A program made the position numbers and the translations under genes. The notes beneath the pieces are model-generated. The model saw only the letters and a program-made list of their open reading frames with translations, was not told the DNA's origin and ran no database searches. Below are positions 1 to 8,722 of a DNA stretch of 64,000 bases, in pieces (positions within the stretch are counted from its first letter, which is position 1; each line of letters begins with the position of its first letter). The stretch lies in NCBI RefSeq assembly GCF_003116035.1, contig NZ_LGQW01000002.1, forward strand, positions 1-64,000, given 5' to 3'. This stretch comes from Azospirillum sp. TSH64 (GTDB taxonomy: Bacteria; Pseudomonadota; Alphaproteobacteria; Azospirillales; Azospirillaceae).

Positions 1-62
1 CAAGGAACTCATCCAAATCCACCGAGCAGCACGCTGAACGATTCGATCCGCACCCGCGTCAC

Positions 63-350
63 TCACCGGATGCGTACGGACAGCCGGAGCGCGCCGACGA
101 AGGTGGTCGTGTTCCAGTGGCCATGCGGGACCGGAGCGCGGCATCGCTCGCCCCTTGGCGCGCGGCCGTACATCCGGGCCATCTTCGTGGAGGTGCCGCA
201 CTCGTCGATGAACACCAGACGCTCCGGATCGAGGTCCGGTTGGCCGTCGAACCAGGCTTCGCGCTGTTCTGCTATGTCCGGCCGGTTCTGTTCGGCGGCA
301 TGCGCCGTCTTTTTTTCCGCGTCACGCCGTGGCGCTGGAAGAACCGGCAC
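63..350 (-). pseudogene. IS630-family transposase, second frame, truncated DDE domain
   Basis: From the frameshift site near 316 this frame reads KTAHAAEQNRPDI and then FIDECG, which carries the first catalytic Asp of the DDE triad. It continues to TTFVGALRLS and then ends in an unrelated VRIR and a stop at 63. The second Asp and the Glu, which in IS630 lie about 100 residues further on, are absent. The N-terminal Met region of the open frame is out of register with the family and is not a real start. This is a broken remnant. Confidence 0.65.
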
Positions 351-750
351 ACGATGCTGGGCAAGGGGCGATAGCCCGTTGCCGCGTCCAGACGCTCGGC
401 TACCTCCGCCAGGGTCAGGTCCGGCTCCGCCGTGATCAGAGCCAGGAGGAACTCCCGGTGCTCATCGATCCGGCGCGAGCGCACGTTCCCGCCGCGCTTG
501 TCCGGTGTCAGGTCACCCCGCGTGCGCGCCCGTGCCACCCAGCGGATCGCAGACGATACGCCAACACCGAAGCGCGCCGCCGCCGCCCGACAGGAAGACC
601 CGGCATGAACGGCATCGACAACGCGCTGACGCAGATCGACGGAAAGCGCCTTGGACATGCGGGCCAGCCTCCTTCACCAGCCCGAATCTTGAATCACATT
701 TCCGACCTCACGGGAATCACCCGATTCACATGCACGTCAATCCGCTCTAG
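78..750 (-). mobile_element. IS630-family insertion sequence, truncated
   Basis: Two overlapping leftward frames carry an IS630-type transposase, which identifies the element. The coding sequence stops matching the family after the GALRLS segment near base 80, so the downstream half (second catalytic Asp and the Glu) is missing and foreign sequence follows at 1-77. The outer right end is placed only approximately, in the non-coding stretch after 658; I did not identify a matching pair of terminal repeats. The element is therefore a non-autonomous remnant at the edge of the low-GC island. Confidence 0.7.
272..658 (-). CDS. IS630-family transposase, first frame (DNA-binding part)
   Basis: This 128-residue product is the N-terminal half of an IS630/Tc1-type transposase. 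Residues 10-60 form a helix-turn-helix of the kind used to bind the element ends, followed by a second winged-helix-like segment. The frame ends in a basic run (KKRRR) that does not fit the family. The matching continuation lies in the other frame after seven consecutive A residues on the coding strand (T run at 310-316), so the full protein would be made by ribosomal frameshifting, as is usual for IS630 elements. Because the second frame is truncated, no active enzyme is expected. Confidence 0.7.
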   Translation of the reverse strand: MSKALSVDLRQRVVDAVHAGSSCRAAAARFGVGVSSAIRWVARARTRGDLTPDKRGGNVRSRRIDEHREFLLALITAEPDLTLAEVAERLDAATGYRPLPSIVCRFFQRHGVTRKKRRRMPPNRTGRT

Positions 751-822
751 ATGTTCCGCCATCGGTAGCCGGGCCAGATGCTACAATTACGATAGGCTAC
801 ACAATTAGATCAGCATTACTCA

Positions 823-2373
823 TTATACATTATGACTGATCATTTCCAAGAAAACATCTATAATGGAACTGATAACTTCTGATGACACATGGCGTGAAAC
901 ACCATCGTCGTTACCGTAAACTTGGCCAATATGAGGATATATCCAGCGTACAACCTCGAAACTCGGCCAATAATATACATTCTGAAGGTTCTTCTTCATC
1001 ACTTCATGGACCGCCACCCGCAATATAGATTTGCTCACACAATCGGCCAGGACCGCAGAAGCTCGCTCAAAGCTGACAAGAAGAGGAATCGGAGAAAGAG
1101 TAAGGACAATTTTGACATCTGGATTGATAATGCGAATCAATCTGATAATTTCCATTATATTTTGGACATTCTCATCCACTCCGGTCGTTCTAAATGTATA
1201 GGATTCTGATAGAATCCGACTCCCAACCCAGGTTGAATTCGGAATAACGGCGTTCCCTCCAAATTCTGCGTCAAAGAATGCCGCTCCTAATCCCAAGGTA
1301 TATATAAAGCAATCAGCCTTTTTTAGTTGTTCTATAGTTTGTGCTTGAGATAGACCTAGAAGACTTTTCAGATTTTCAGAAGATTTCTCATCTAAATTTA
1401 TGGTCCCAGAGGCCCATTCAAAAAAAATGCGATTTGTAAAAGTGTTGTTGATATCTTCTCCAATCGGCAGATGCCAGACCGATCGGCCATGACGCTTTAA
1501 CTCTGCCGCGACATTACCAGCAAAGCAGGAACCAAAAGTCACGAAATGTGCCTCCCGTCCAAGTATTGGAGGAGAGTGGAAGAACTCGTTAGCCACATGC
1601 TTTCGAATGACATTGACAAAATTTTCTTCAAGATCTTTTTGTAGCGGATAACGAGCAAACGATTTTCTTCTGCTCCTGGCTTTTGGGTGATTGACGACGA
1701 CAGTCGAGGAAACAGGAAGACCTGCCGCGACAACAGTCTCCAAAGGCTCTCCCATCCGCGCCAGCAGACTTCCAAGATCGTGTTGCGCCTCCCTATCATT
1801 TGGATCAAGCTCTAGCAACCGCTCATATGCTACCCTTGCTTGGGCCCATTCATCCACATACATCGATACCGTAGCCAAAACTCGCCACGCTTCCGTCCAG
1901 TGGGATGCCAGCCGAACCGCCCATCTCGCCAAACGAAAAGCCTCACGGTTTTTCGCTGGAATGCCGAGGCTCATTAAACATTTGGCCGCCCGCACCTGGG
2001 AGTGGACAGCACCTGGCCTTAGGACCGCTGCCAACATCAATTGATTGGCCATTTCCCTCAAACGGCGCTGGAAATAGAAAATTTCTGCCCGCAACTCGCA
2101 GGCCTTTGGGCAGGGTTTGACAGACTCAAGAGCATCGAGGCCCTCTTGATATCGGCCCAGGCGCAGCAGAGATTCCGCCAAGAGAACTCGTGCCTCTGCA
2201 TCGTCTGGTTTTAGCAGCAAATAGTCGGTTAAGGCTGCAGCCACTTCCTGATCACCGTCCAGTCTGGAGAGCAGAAGCGCCAAGTTGTCACCGTTCATCC
2301 CAACCGTCCGTCCATATTCTGATAAGAATTCCTGTATTTCGAGTACCGAGCCGCCAATCCAGTGTACTGACAC
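823..2373 (-). CDS. TPR-repeat protein with C-terminal GSCFA domain
   Basis: The 516-residue product has TPR-like helical repeats at about residues 30-210 and a GSCFA domain from about residue 275, with the family signature FGSCFAGN near residue 280. GSCFA proteins (PF08885) are related to SGNH hydrolases and occur in polysaccharide and exopolysaccharide loci; the substrate is unknown. The TPR part suggests a protein-protein scaffold. The start is uncertain: the longest frame begins with GTG at 2373 without a clear Shine-Dalgarno, and an internal ATG at 2298 also lacks one. Base composition is clearly lower in GC than the bulk of the window, and the gene lies between IS remnants, which fits recent acquisition. 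A second TPR gene lies 241 bp upstream on the same strand. Confidence 0.8.
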   Translation of the reverse strand: MSVHWIGGSVLEIQEFLSEYGRTVGMNGDNLALLLSRLDGDQEVAAALTDYLLLKPDDAEARVLLAESLLRLGRYQEGLDALESVKPCPKACELRAEIFYFQRRLREMANQLMLAAVLRPGAVHSQVRAAKCLMSLGIPAKNREAFRLARWAVRLASHWTEAWRVLATVSMYVDEWAQARVAYERLLELDPNDREAQHDLGSLLARMGEPLETVVAAGLPVSSTVVVNHPKARSRRKSFARYPLQKDLEENFVNVIRKHVANEFFHSPPILGREAHFVTFGSCFAGNVAAELKRHGRSVWHLPIGEDINNTFTNRIFFEWASGTINLDEKSSENLKSLLGLSQAQTIEQLKKADCFIYTLGLGAAFFDAEFGGNAVIPNSTWVGSRILSESYTFRTTGVDENVQNIMEIIRLIRIINPDVKIVLTLSPIPLLVSFERASAVLADCVSKSILRVAVHEVMKKNLQNVYYWPSFEVVRWIYPHIGQVYGNDDGVSRHVSSEVISSIIDVFLEMISHNV

Positions 2374-2614
2374 AGATCAAAGATCATAGACTGTCCAAGC
2401 GAAGCAATGCGATGCGTTGAGGATGGGCCACAAGCATCCTCCCACTGCACCCAAGCCCTATCGCTTCGCCACAGATACCATGACACCTCACACTAGACAT
2501 CAGCACCGCCATCTATGGAGCACAGTGATGAAGCTTGAAGTGCTTATCGAAACCCCGCTCCGGCGCATTCAACCAATGATTGTGGTTGGCTTCAGACCAG
2601 TCGTGATATACCCC

Positions 2615-3832
2615 CTAGGAAAGAAACCGAATACCTCCCTCTTCATAGGCAGAGGCTAACTCTGCAAAAGCCCAAGGTCTCAGACAGGCTGTAAACCTAG
2701 ACAACTGAGGAGTTAGACCCGTCTTTTGCAGCAACTCTACAGCTTCCTTGCGATTTCCTTGACGCAAGCGCAGCACTGCCATGGAAGAAAGAACCCAATG
2801 ATTGTCTTCCGCAAGATGAAGGGCGGCATTCATCCATTGCTCCGCATTGCCCATGTCTCCAATTTGGAGCAAAGCTAAGCTCATGGTACTAGCTGCCATT
2901 GGATCTTTCTGACACCAGTCGCTTTCCGCATCACCCAGCGGCATTTTCAGCAACTCAACAGCCTTTTCAGGCTGGCCCTCAGCAATAGAGATTAGCCCCA
3001 AACCAACTCGTCCTCGCAGTTGGTAAGGGCTGTTTGATCTAGCAGCCTCTCGTTGATAGTGGGTTTTGGATTCGACGAGGTCACCTTGAGCATGCAACAC
3101 TTGAGCAAGGTCGATTGTTCTCGCGCTGTCATCAGGGTGATGCGCCAAATGGTGACGCAAAGCTTTTTCAGCGGCAGGCCACTCACCCGCGACCAGATAA
3201 GCCCAAGCCAATTGATCCATCATGGTCATGTTGTCTGGATCCACGGATGCCAGTGCTTCCAGACAGGGCAAAGCACACGACCATTGCTGCTGCACAATCA
3301 AATTGTGCAGCACTTCGGCGATGTGGTCCGAAAAGTTGTCCGGAATGTCAGACGGTGATGGTCGAATCTTACTGGCCAACCTACGGGCCTCCTCGATTCG
3401 CCCCGAGAAGCTGAGAGCTATGGTCATTACTGACTGGACCCATGGGAGATCGCTTCCTGCTTGCATCGCTTCTGATGCGAGCCGCAACGCTCCATCACAA
3501 TCTCCATCCTTTAGTTGGCGGATCGCAATAACGACCAAGCCCAAGGCAAAATAATTGGGTGACACCCGCAACGCTGCTTGTTCAGCAACGGTGCTATCCT
3601 GCCCAACGGCTTGAAGCAAACGGATCAGACGAACCTGACCCTCTAGCCGATGAGGCTGCAGATCAACCGCTCTACTGTAAGAAGAAAGCGCATTGGCTAT
3701 GCTTCCCTCTCGCTCAAGCGCAATGCCCATTTCCAAACAATAATTGGCAAATGTAGACACACGGATATTTTGACGCCATTGCTCAATTGCTTTCGGAGAT
3801 AAATCAATGGCTGATGCTTTATGAGAAAACAT
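2615..3832 (-). CDS. TPR-repeat protein of unknown function
   Basis: This 405-residue protein is almost entirely TPR-like helical repeats, for example around LAWAYLVAGEWPAAEKAL and ALLQIGDMGNAEQWMNAAL. No catalytic domain, signal peptide or membrane segment is visible, so it is probably a cytoplasmic or periphery-associated scaffold. I chose ATG at 3832 rather than the longer frame to 3886 because AAAGGG lies seven bases upstream of it. GC content is low like the neighbouring GSCFA gene downstream, with which it may be cotranscribed across a 241-bp gap in which I see no gene. In Azospirillum and relatives such TPR proteins often accompany glycosyltransferases and methyltransferases, which fits the FkbM gene at 6139, but the role is not known. 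Confidence 0.75.
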   Translation of the reverse strand: MFSHKASAIDLSPKAIEQWRQNIRVSTFANYCLEMGIALEREGSIANALSSYSRAVDLQPHRLEGQVRLIRLLQAVGQDSTVAEQAALRVSPNYFALGLVVIAIRQLKDGDCDGALRLASEAMQAGSDLPWVQSVMTIALSFSGRIEEARRLASKIRPSPSDIPDNFSDHIAEVLHNLIVQQQWSCALPCLEALASVDPDNMTMMDQLAWAYLVAGEWPAAEKALRHHLAHHPDDSARTIDLAQVLHAQGDLVESKTHYQREAARSNSPYQLRGRVGLGLISIAEGQPEKAVELLKMPLGDAESDWCQKDPMAASTMSLALLQIGDMGNAEQWMNAALHLAEDNHWVLSSMAVLRLRQGNRKEAVELLQKTGLTPQLSRFTACLRPWAFAELASAYEEGGIRFLS

Positions 3833-4077
3833 GTATGTACCCTTTGGTGCGCGGAAACGACCGAGGCAGCTCCGACCGTAAGCCACCTCACCATAGCAAT
3901 AAGGGATACATCAAACCAGAGACTGTCACGAATCAGCACCGCTGTCTCGTCCTGCGCGGACAATGGCTGATACTGCATCACGAGAAAGGTTGGCTTATCA
4001 GGGCGCGGAAAAAGGGCTGTGCACGGCTCTCGTGTCGTGATTCCCTCCTGTGAGGGAAAAGGTGATGGGCGAGGGAA

Positions 4078-4597
4078 TGATGCGGGGCTTGGACGAACGT
4101 AGCGAGGGTCTTTTCAGCTAAGTGAGCTGCGAGGCGCGGGTTCCGGCGACCCATCCATTGTGGGCGATCCGGCATCGTGGACGAAGCGCTGGAGGTGATG
4201 TCACGACCTTTGAGGGTCTGTACCCCAAGATCGGGCAGCCTTCGATCCCACCGGAGAAGCTGCTGCGGGTGTTGCTGCTCCAGGCCTTCTACTCGGTGCG
4301 CTCGGAACGGCAGTTGATAGAGCAGCTCGACTACAACCTACTGTTCCGCTGGTTCGTCGGCTTGTCGATGGACGCTCCGGTGTGGGACGTGACGGTGTTC
4401 ACCAAGGGCCGGGAGCGTCTACTGGCCGGAGATGTGGCGGCCAAGTTCCTGGCCACCGTGCTGGGCCAGCCGAAGGTGAAGGCGCTGCTGTCGGACGAGC
4501 ATTTTTCGGTGGACGGCACGCTGATCGAAGCCTGGGCCTCGGTGAAGAGCTTCCGGCCCAAGGATAGCAGCGGTGAGGGGCGTAGCTGGCATGGTTT
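4078..4597 (+). pseudogene. IS5-family transposase remnant (DUF772 N-terminal part)
   Basis: The translation from about 4200 gives the IS5-family N-terminal domain: GQPSIPPEKLLRVLLLQAFY, SVRSERQLIEQLDYNLLFRW and then FTKGRERLL and SDEHFSVDGTLIEAW. The natural start is probably ATG at 4081, but the frame hits a TAA at about 4120 where the family has a Tyr codon, and two compensating frame changes lie between about 4170 and 4210. The coding match ends at about 4575, where an IS256-type terminus begins. The DDE catalytic part is gone, so this is a dead fragment. Confidence 0.7.
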
Positions 4598-4754
4598 GGG
4601 AGTGTCAGGAATTCCGTGCTTGGCGGGGTTATCCTAGAACTGAAGGAGACCCGACATGGCCCGACGCAAAGAGCCCGTTATTCCGGACGCGATCCTCGAC
4701 CAACTGCTGGCTGGAGCTGACGCCAAGACGGCATTCGACCAGAACGGCTTGCTA

Positions 4755-5593
4755 GGGCTGGGACTCATAACCAGTAGCAGACGGCAGCGGCGATGCAGAC
4801 GGCGGCATGGAAGTTTGTGGCCAGCCGGTCGTAACGGGTGGCGACACGTCGGAAATCCTTGAGCCGATTGAACATGCGCTCGATGGCGTTGCGGTTTCGA
4901 TAAAGGTATGGCGAGAAACAGTTTTTCCAGATGCGGTTGATCTTGGGCGGGATGTTTGGCGCGGCTCCAATCGCCTCGATCTTCCGGCGCACGGCGTTGG
5001 TGTCATAGCCCTTGTCGCCATGGATCAGATCTGCGGCGGCGACTTTGTCGAGCAGGGTGTCGGCAGCGACGCAATCCGCGACCTGCCCGCCGGTGAGTAG
5101 GAAGGCGATGGGGCGGCAGTTCCGGTCGGTCAGGGCGTGGATTTTGGTGGTGCGACCGCCGCGCGAGCGACCGATCGCTTGGTTCCGCTCCCCCCTTTTC
5201 CGCCCGAGGCGCAGCGATGCGCCTTTACGGCGGAGGAATCGATCAAAACCTCCGCGGGCGGTCCTCCGGCGGTGGCCAGAGCGTGAAACAGGTTCGACCA
5301 GACACCCTTGGCCGCCCAGCGCTGGAAGCGGTTGTACAGCGTCTTGCGCGGCCCGTAGACCGCAGGGGCATCCTTCCACCGGCAGCCGGAGATCAGGACA
5401 TGCACGATACCGCTGATGACCCGGCGATCATCGACCCGGGGCTTGCCACGGGTGTCCGTCGGCAGATGTGGTTCAAGCCGCGCAAACTGCGTGTCGGTCA
5501 GCCAAAAATAGTCTCGGTCCAACAGCGGTCTCCTTCCGGAGACCTTGAATCACAACCCCGAACCCTTGGGAATCCCTTTATGGGTCCCAGCCC
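4755..5593 (-). mobile_element. Complete IS5-family (IS427-like) insertion sequence, 839 bp
   Basis: Near-perfect terminal inverted repeats are visible: GGGCTGGGACTCATAA at the left and, read inward from the right, GGGCTGGGACCCATAA. The element is flanked by TA on both sides (4753-4754 and 5594-5595), a short target duplication of the kind used by this group. Excision in silico restores the IS256 transposase frame, which proves the boundaries. It contains one transposase gene in two frames on the minus strand. This is the youngest of the insertions in the nest and may still be mobile. Confidence 0.88.
4765..5522 (-). CDS. IS5-family (IS427-like) transposase, made by frameshifting
   Basis: The first frame (5130-5522, start ATG at 5522) gives the N-terminal part with TDTQFARLEPHLP, SGCRWKDAP and YNRFQRW, ending with the first catalytic Asp in LIDSSAVKAHR. 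The second frame (to 4765) gives GRSRGGRTTKIHALTD, then HGDKGYDTNAVRR with the second Asp, then YRNRNAIERMFNRLKDFRR with the catalytic Glu, and VCYWL at the end. The two match the family as one protein if translation changes frame at a run of four A and six G on the coding strand (5190-5199). All three DDE residues are present, so the enzyme is probably functional. Confidence 0.85.
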
Positions 5594-5858
5594 TAGACCA
5601 GCTGAAGAAAGCGCTGACGGAGCGTGCTCTGAAGGCGGAGCTGGATCATCACCTGGCCGGTGACGAGAGCGGCAACCGTCGCAACGGCTACGGCCAGAAG
5701 ACGGTGCTGACCGAGGGTGGCTCGGTGGGCCTGTCCATTCCCCGCGACCGGACGGGAACGTTCGATCCGGCGCTGATCGGCAAGTACCAGCGCCGCTTCC
5801 CCGGCTTCGACGAGAAGATCGTGTCGATGTACGCGCGGGGCATGTCGACACGGGAGTC

Positions 5859-6093
5859 AACCGGCAGCTCTACCGGCGGCGCAACGTAGTCGACCGCTGC
5901 GTCGGCTGGCTCAAGCACTGCCGTAATCTCGCCAGCCGCTCCGACAAGCTCGCTCTCAACTTCCTGGCCTGGATCAAACTCACCATAATCCGCCGGTCGC
6001 TGCGCAGGCTCTGTCCGTCAGACACTACCCATGCCTTCAGCCAGCTCGGTAAGCAAAAACCGAAGAAGGGGGTTTTTCAGCAGCCTGTTAGAT
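5859..6093 (+). pseudogene. 3' fragment of another IS5-type transposase
   Basis: The frame reads NRQLYRRRNVVDRCVGWLKH and then SDKLALNFLAWIKLTIIRR, which matches the end of an IS5-family transposase including its catalytic Glu region (the family has ER where this has DR). It abuts the IS256 fragment at about 5858 with no start of its own. The sequence GTTTTTCAGCAGCCTG at about 6072-6087 looks like the terminal repeat of that element. Its 5' part is missing from this place and the earlier IS5 remnant at 4078 belongs to a different subgroup, so the two are not halves of one element. Confidence 0.6.
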
Positions 6094-6138
6094 GATAATC
6101 ATCCTGGTATACGGTCTCATATAGATGGAGCTTAGAGA

Positions 6139-7284
6139 ATGACTTTGGCAATTTACGGCGCTGGAAAAGGTGGCCGCCTTTTGCTTGATGTCGTACGAAG
6201 CAATGGAGGAACTGTTGATTTTTTCATTGATGAGCTTATCTCTATCCGTGAAATCGACGGCATACCCATTATAAGGGTATCAGATATCCAGGAAAAAACA
6301 AACTTAACAGTTTATTTTACCATTAGTGAAGATCAAGAAGACGTGCATAATTGTGAAAAAAAAGCAATAGATTATCTTCGCGATAGCGGGGTAAGAGAAA
6401 TCATTACCTGGAGCGGCATTGCAGAAATATATCACGAAATCAAAGAATTTAACGAAAAATGCTATAATACCGTTGATTATCAAAAATTTTGCTATGAACG
6501 CCAGAATGGCTTGCGAAAATTCTCAGAAAATATTCCAAACGATAAAGAGATTTCTGAAATAAAGTCCATTCTGAGCGACCAGAAAAGCATTGAATTAATG
6601 GGAAAACTTATTCGCCATAGGAAAGAAATGTATGAAGGCCCATTGCTTAATCTTCCAGACCAGTTAACTCATTATTTCCCTAAATCTATTGATATATTTA
6701 GAGGAATTAAGCGGCTAAGGTTCGCCGACTGCGGCGCTTTCAACGGTATTACAGCAAAAAACGCTTTAAAGCTTTCTAAGGTTCCTGTTGATTACGTGGC
6801 TTCATTTGAGCCATCACCCACTTCATTTTTGAGGCTGCTACAGACGTTTAAGGATCTAAAGCACCTATATCCTCAGACGAAATTTTTTGCATATTCTTGC
6901 GGTGTCTGGTCTGGAAATGAATTTCTCCGCTTGGCAAATGAAGGCGTAGAGTCTGCTGCTATAGTTGGAAAAAAGAGCGATGGGTCAGATATTGCTGTTG
7001 TATCTCTCGATGCCATTCTGTCCACAGAACCCCCAAATTTCATCAAGCTTGATGTCGAAGGGGCAGAATCGGAAGCTTTGCAGGGTGCGCGTTTCTTGAT
7101 CTCAGAATATCAACCAACTTTGGCCATCAGCGCGTATCACAAGGGTGATGATCTTTGGAAACTGCCAATGTTGGTCAAGAGCCTGTACTCCGATTATCAA
7201 ATTTATATTCGACACCATCATTGGAGCCCTTTGGAAACCGTCCTGTACTGCGTCGCTCCGAATGGAACCAAAATTTCAGGGTGA
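6139..7284 (+). CDS. FkbM-family SAM-dependent methyltransferase with N-terminal Rossmann-like domain
   Basis: The 381-residue protein begins LAIYGAGKGGRLLLDVV, a nucleotide-binding Rossmann-like start of the kind found in PglD-type proteins, and from about residue 190 carries an FkbM methyltransferase domain (PF05050) with FADCGAFNGITA as the SAM-binding motif and FIKLDVEGAESEALQGA as the family hallmark. Such enzymes O-methylate sugars or other small groups, often in surface polysaccharide loci. GGAG lies eight bases before the ATG. GC content is strikingly low for this window, as in the TPR genes on the other side of the IS nest, so it is probably acquired DNA. The sugar substrate cannot be read from the sequence. 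Confidence 0.85.
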   Translation: MTLAIYGAGKGGRLLLDVVRSNGGTVDFFIDELISIREIDGIPIIRVSDIQEKTNLTVYFTISEDQEDVHNCEKKAIDYLRDSGVREIITWSGIAEIYHEIKEFNEKCYNTVDYQKFCYERQNGLRKFSENIPNDKEISEIKSILSDQKSIELMGKLIRHRKEMYEGPLLNLPDQLTHYFPKSIDIFRGIKRLRFADCGAFNGITAKNALKLSKVPVDYVASFEPSPTSFLRLLQTFKDLKHLYPQTKFFAYSCGVWSGNEFLRLANEGVESAAIVGKKSDGSDIAVVSLDAILSTEPPNFIKLDVEGAESEALQGARFLISEYQPTLAISAYHKGDDLWKLPMLVKSLYSDYQIYIRHHHWSPLETVLYCVAPNGTKISG

Positions 7285-7354
7285 AAATCCTTTCTAATCG
7301 TGGTTAGCGGGTCAAGGCGCAGATATCTTGTTAATGCTGCTTTGATCCGCGCTC

Positions 7355-8461
7355 TCATTTTGGCGCTGCTATACCCAGCACCGGATACCCCTCCGGCAAA
7401 TCCATTACCTGCGGCTCCGGCATCGGCCCTAGCTCCGCCACCATCGCGCCCCAGGACCAGCCAACCCCGAATCCGGCCATCAGTGTCTTCACCGGCCCAA
7501 CCGCCAGCACCCCCCCCATGCTGTGGCAGATCGCCAGCGGGATGGAGGCGGAGCTGGTGTTGCCGAAGCCCTGCATGTCGATGACGAACCGGTCGGCCGG
7601 CGCCTTGATGCGCTTGCGCAGATGCTCCAGCATGAATGCGTTGGCCTGGTGAAGGACGAAGCGGTCGATGCCGTCCACGTCGGTGCCGGCATGCTCCATC
7701 GCCTCGCGCAGCAGCGGCGGCACGGCGCGCAGCGTGAAGGAGAACACCTCCGCCCCGTTCAGCGTCAGGCGCGAGTCGCGCTCCAGCTGAGCGGCTGCCT
7801 CCGTGTCAGTGATTCGACCGGCTGTGCCGACCGGCGGGATCAGGCTATGGCGCTTGCCGCCAGACTTGACGAAGATGTGCGGCGCGCCGGCGCCGTCGGT
7901 GCCGATCACCACCGGGATGGGGGACGCTGCCGGGTCCACCTCCAGCGCGGTGGCCGATCCGGCATCGCCGAACAGCGGCAGGGTGGCGCGGTCCTCCGGG
8001 TGCAGGTGGCGGGTCGGGTTGTCACCGCACAGAACCAGCGCCCGCTTGGCTGTCGATCCGCCCAGCAGCTTTGCCGCGATCCACAGGCCGTAGACATAGC
8101 CCGAGCAGCCCAGCGGCACGTCGAAGGCCGCCGCACTGGTCGGCAGCCCCAGCCGGTGCTGCATGATGCAGGCGGTGGCCGGCAGCACGTAATCGGCGTC
8201 CTGCGAGACGAAGACCAGCACCTCCACCGTCGCCGGTTCCCAGCCCAGCTGCTCCATCAGCCCTTCAGCCGCGGCGAGGCAGAGATCCGACGCGCAATAG
8301 GGATGCTGCAGCACGCGGCGTTCCTGGACGCCGATGGTGGCGGCCAGCTTCTTCGCCTCCTCCACCGTGAACATGCCGGGGTCCTCGACGAAGGAATGGC
8401 GCTGGGGCGGCACCACCGCGCGCAGGCCGGCGATCCGGATGCCGTCGATGATGGCTTTCAT
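7355..8461 (-). CDS. 3-oxoacyl-ACP synthase III-like enzyme (KAS III/FabH family)
   Basis: A 368-residue thiolase-fold condensing enzyme. The catalytic triad is visible: Cys119 in PLGCSGYVYG, His271 in FVLHQANAF and Asn301 in GFGNTSSASIP. Family members join an acyl-CoA or acyl thioester with malonyl-ACP or transfer acyl groups; copies outside fatty acid loci often serve secondary products or surface glycan modification. I chose ATG at 8461 because AAGGACAGG lies just upstream and the family begins near there; the longer frame to 8578 adds an unrelated Arg/Pro-rich tail. It diverges from the SDR gene at 8723 with a 261-bp shared upstream region, so the two sides are plausibly co-regulated. 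Its acyl substrate is unknown. Confidence 0.85.
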   Translation of the reverse strand: MKAIIDGIRIAGLRAVVPPQRHSFVEDPGMFTVEEAKKLAATIGVQERRVLQHPYCASDLCLAAAEGLMEQLGWEPATVEVLVFVSQDADYVLPATACIMQHRLGLPTSAAAFDVPLGCSGYVYGLWIAAKLLGGSTAKRALVLCGDNPTRHLHPEDRATLPLFGDAGSATALEVDPAASPIPVVIGTDGAGAPHIFVKSGGKRHSLIPPVGTAGRITDTEAAAQLERDSRLTLNGAEVFSFTLRAVPPLLREAMEHAGTDVDGIDRFVLHQANAFMLEHLRKRIKAPADRFVIDMQGFGNTSSASIPLAICHSMGGVLAVGPVKTLMAGFGVGWSWGAMVAELGPMPEPQVMDLPEGYPVLGIAAPK

Positions 8462-8722
8462 GGCTGTCCTGTCCTTCGCGTCTTCGCAGCCCGGCAGGGG
8501 CGCTTGTCTCGGCCGGTGTCCGGCACCATAGCGCACAGTGACGCCGGATTGGTTTCCGAAAGATTGATTGCGCCGCATGGCTCCGCCGTAACCGCTGCTG
8601 CCGATCGGGAAAGGGGCATGGCGCCCGGCACCAAAAGGCCGCAGCCCCGGACGCGCTGATGTCGGCCGCCCGTCGTGCTATGGTCCGCATCCCGATCCGC
8701 CACCACCCTGGATTTCCTCACC

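Larger units (their letters stand above)
4598..5858 (+). mobile_element. IS256-family element fragment, split by an IS5-type insertion
   Basis: The left end is recognisable by the sequence GGAGTGTCAGGAATTCCGTG at about 4599-4618, which resembles IS256-family termini, followed by the transposase start at 4656. The element is interrupted at 4755-5593 by a complete IS5-type element and resumes at 5594. Its right part is lost: the coding match stops at about 5855 and is replaced by another transposase fragment, so no right terminus is visible. Confidence 0.65.
4656..5889 (+). pseudogene. IS256-family (mutator) transposase, interrupted and 3'-truncated
   Basis: The frame begins MARRKEPVIPDAILDQLLAG, typical of IS256 transposases, and is broken after the Leu codon at 4752-4754 by the IS5-type insertion. 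Removing that insertion and one copy of its TA duplication restores the frame as NGLLDQLKKAL, and it continues through AELDHHLAG, a GYGQKTVLTEGG segment and FDEKIVSMYARGMSTRE. At about 5857 the IS256 match ends and the frame runs through junction sequence to a stop at 5887-5889. Only about the first 130 residues of an expected 400 are left, without the DDE triad, so it is inactive. Confidence 0.8.

Noticed and set aside
4078..6093. Treating the two IS5 pieces as halves of one element split by the IS256
   Set aside because: The N-terminal piece belongs to the DUF772 type with PSIPPEKLLR, while the C-terminal piece has the YRRRNVVDR ending of another subgroup; they do not join.
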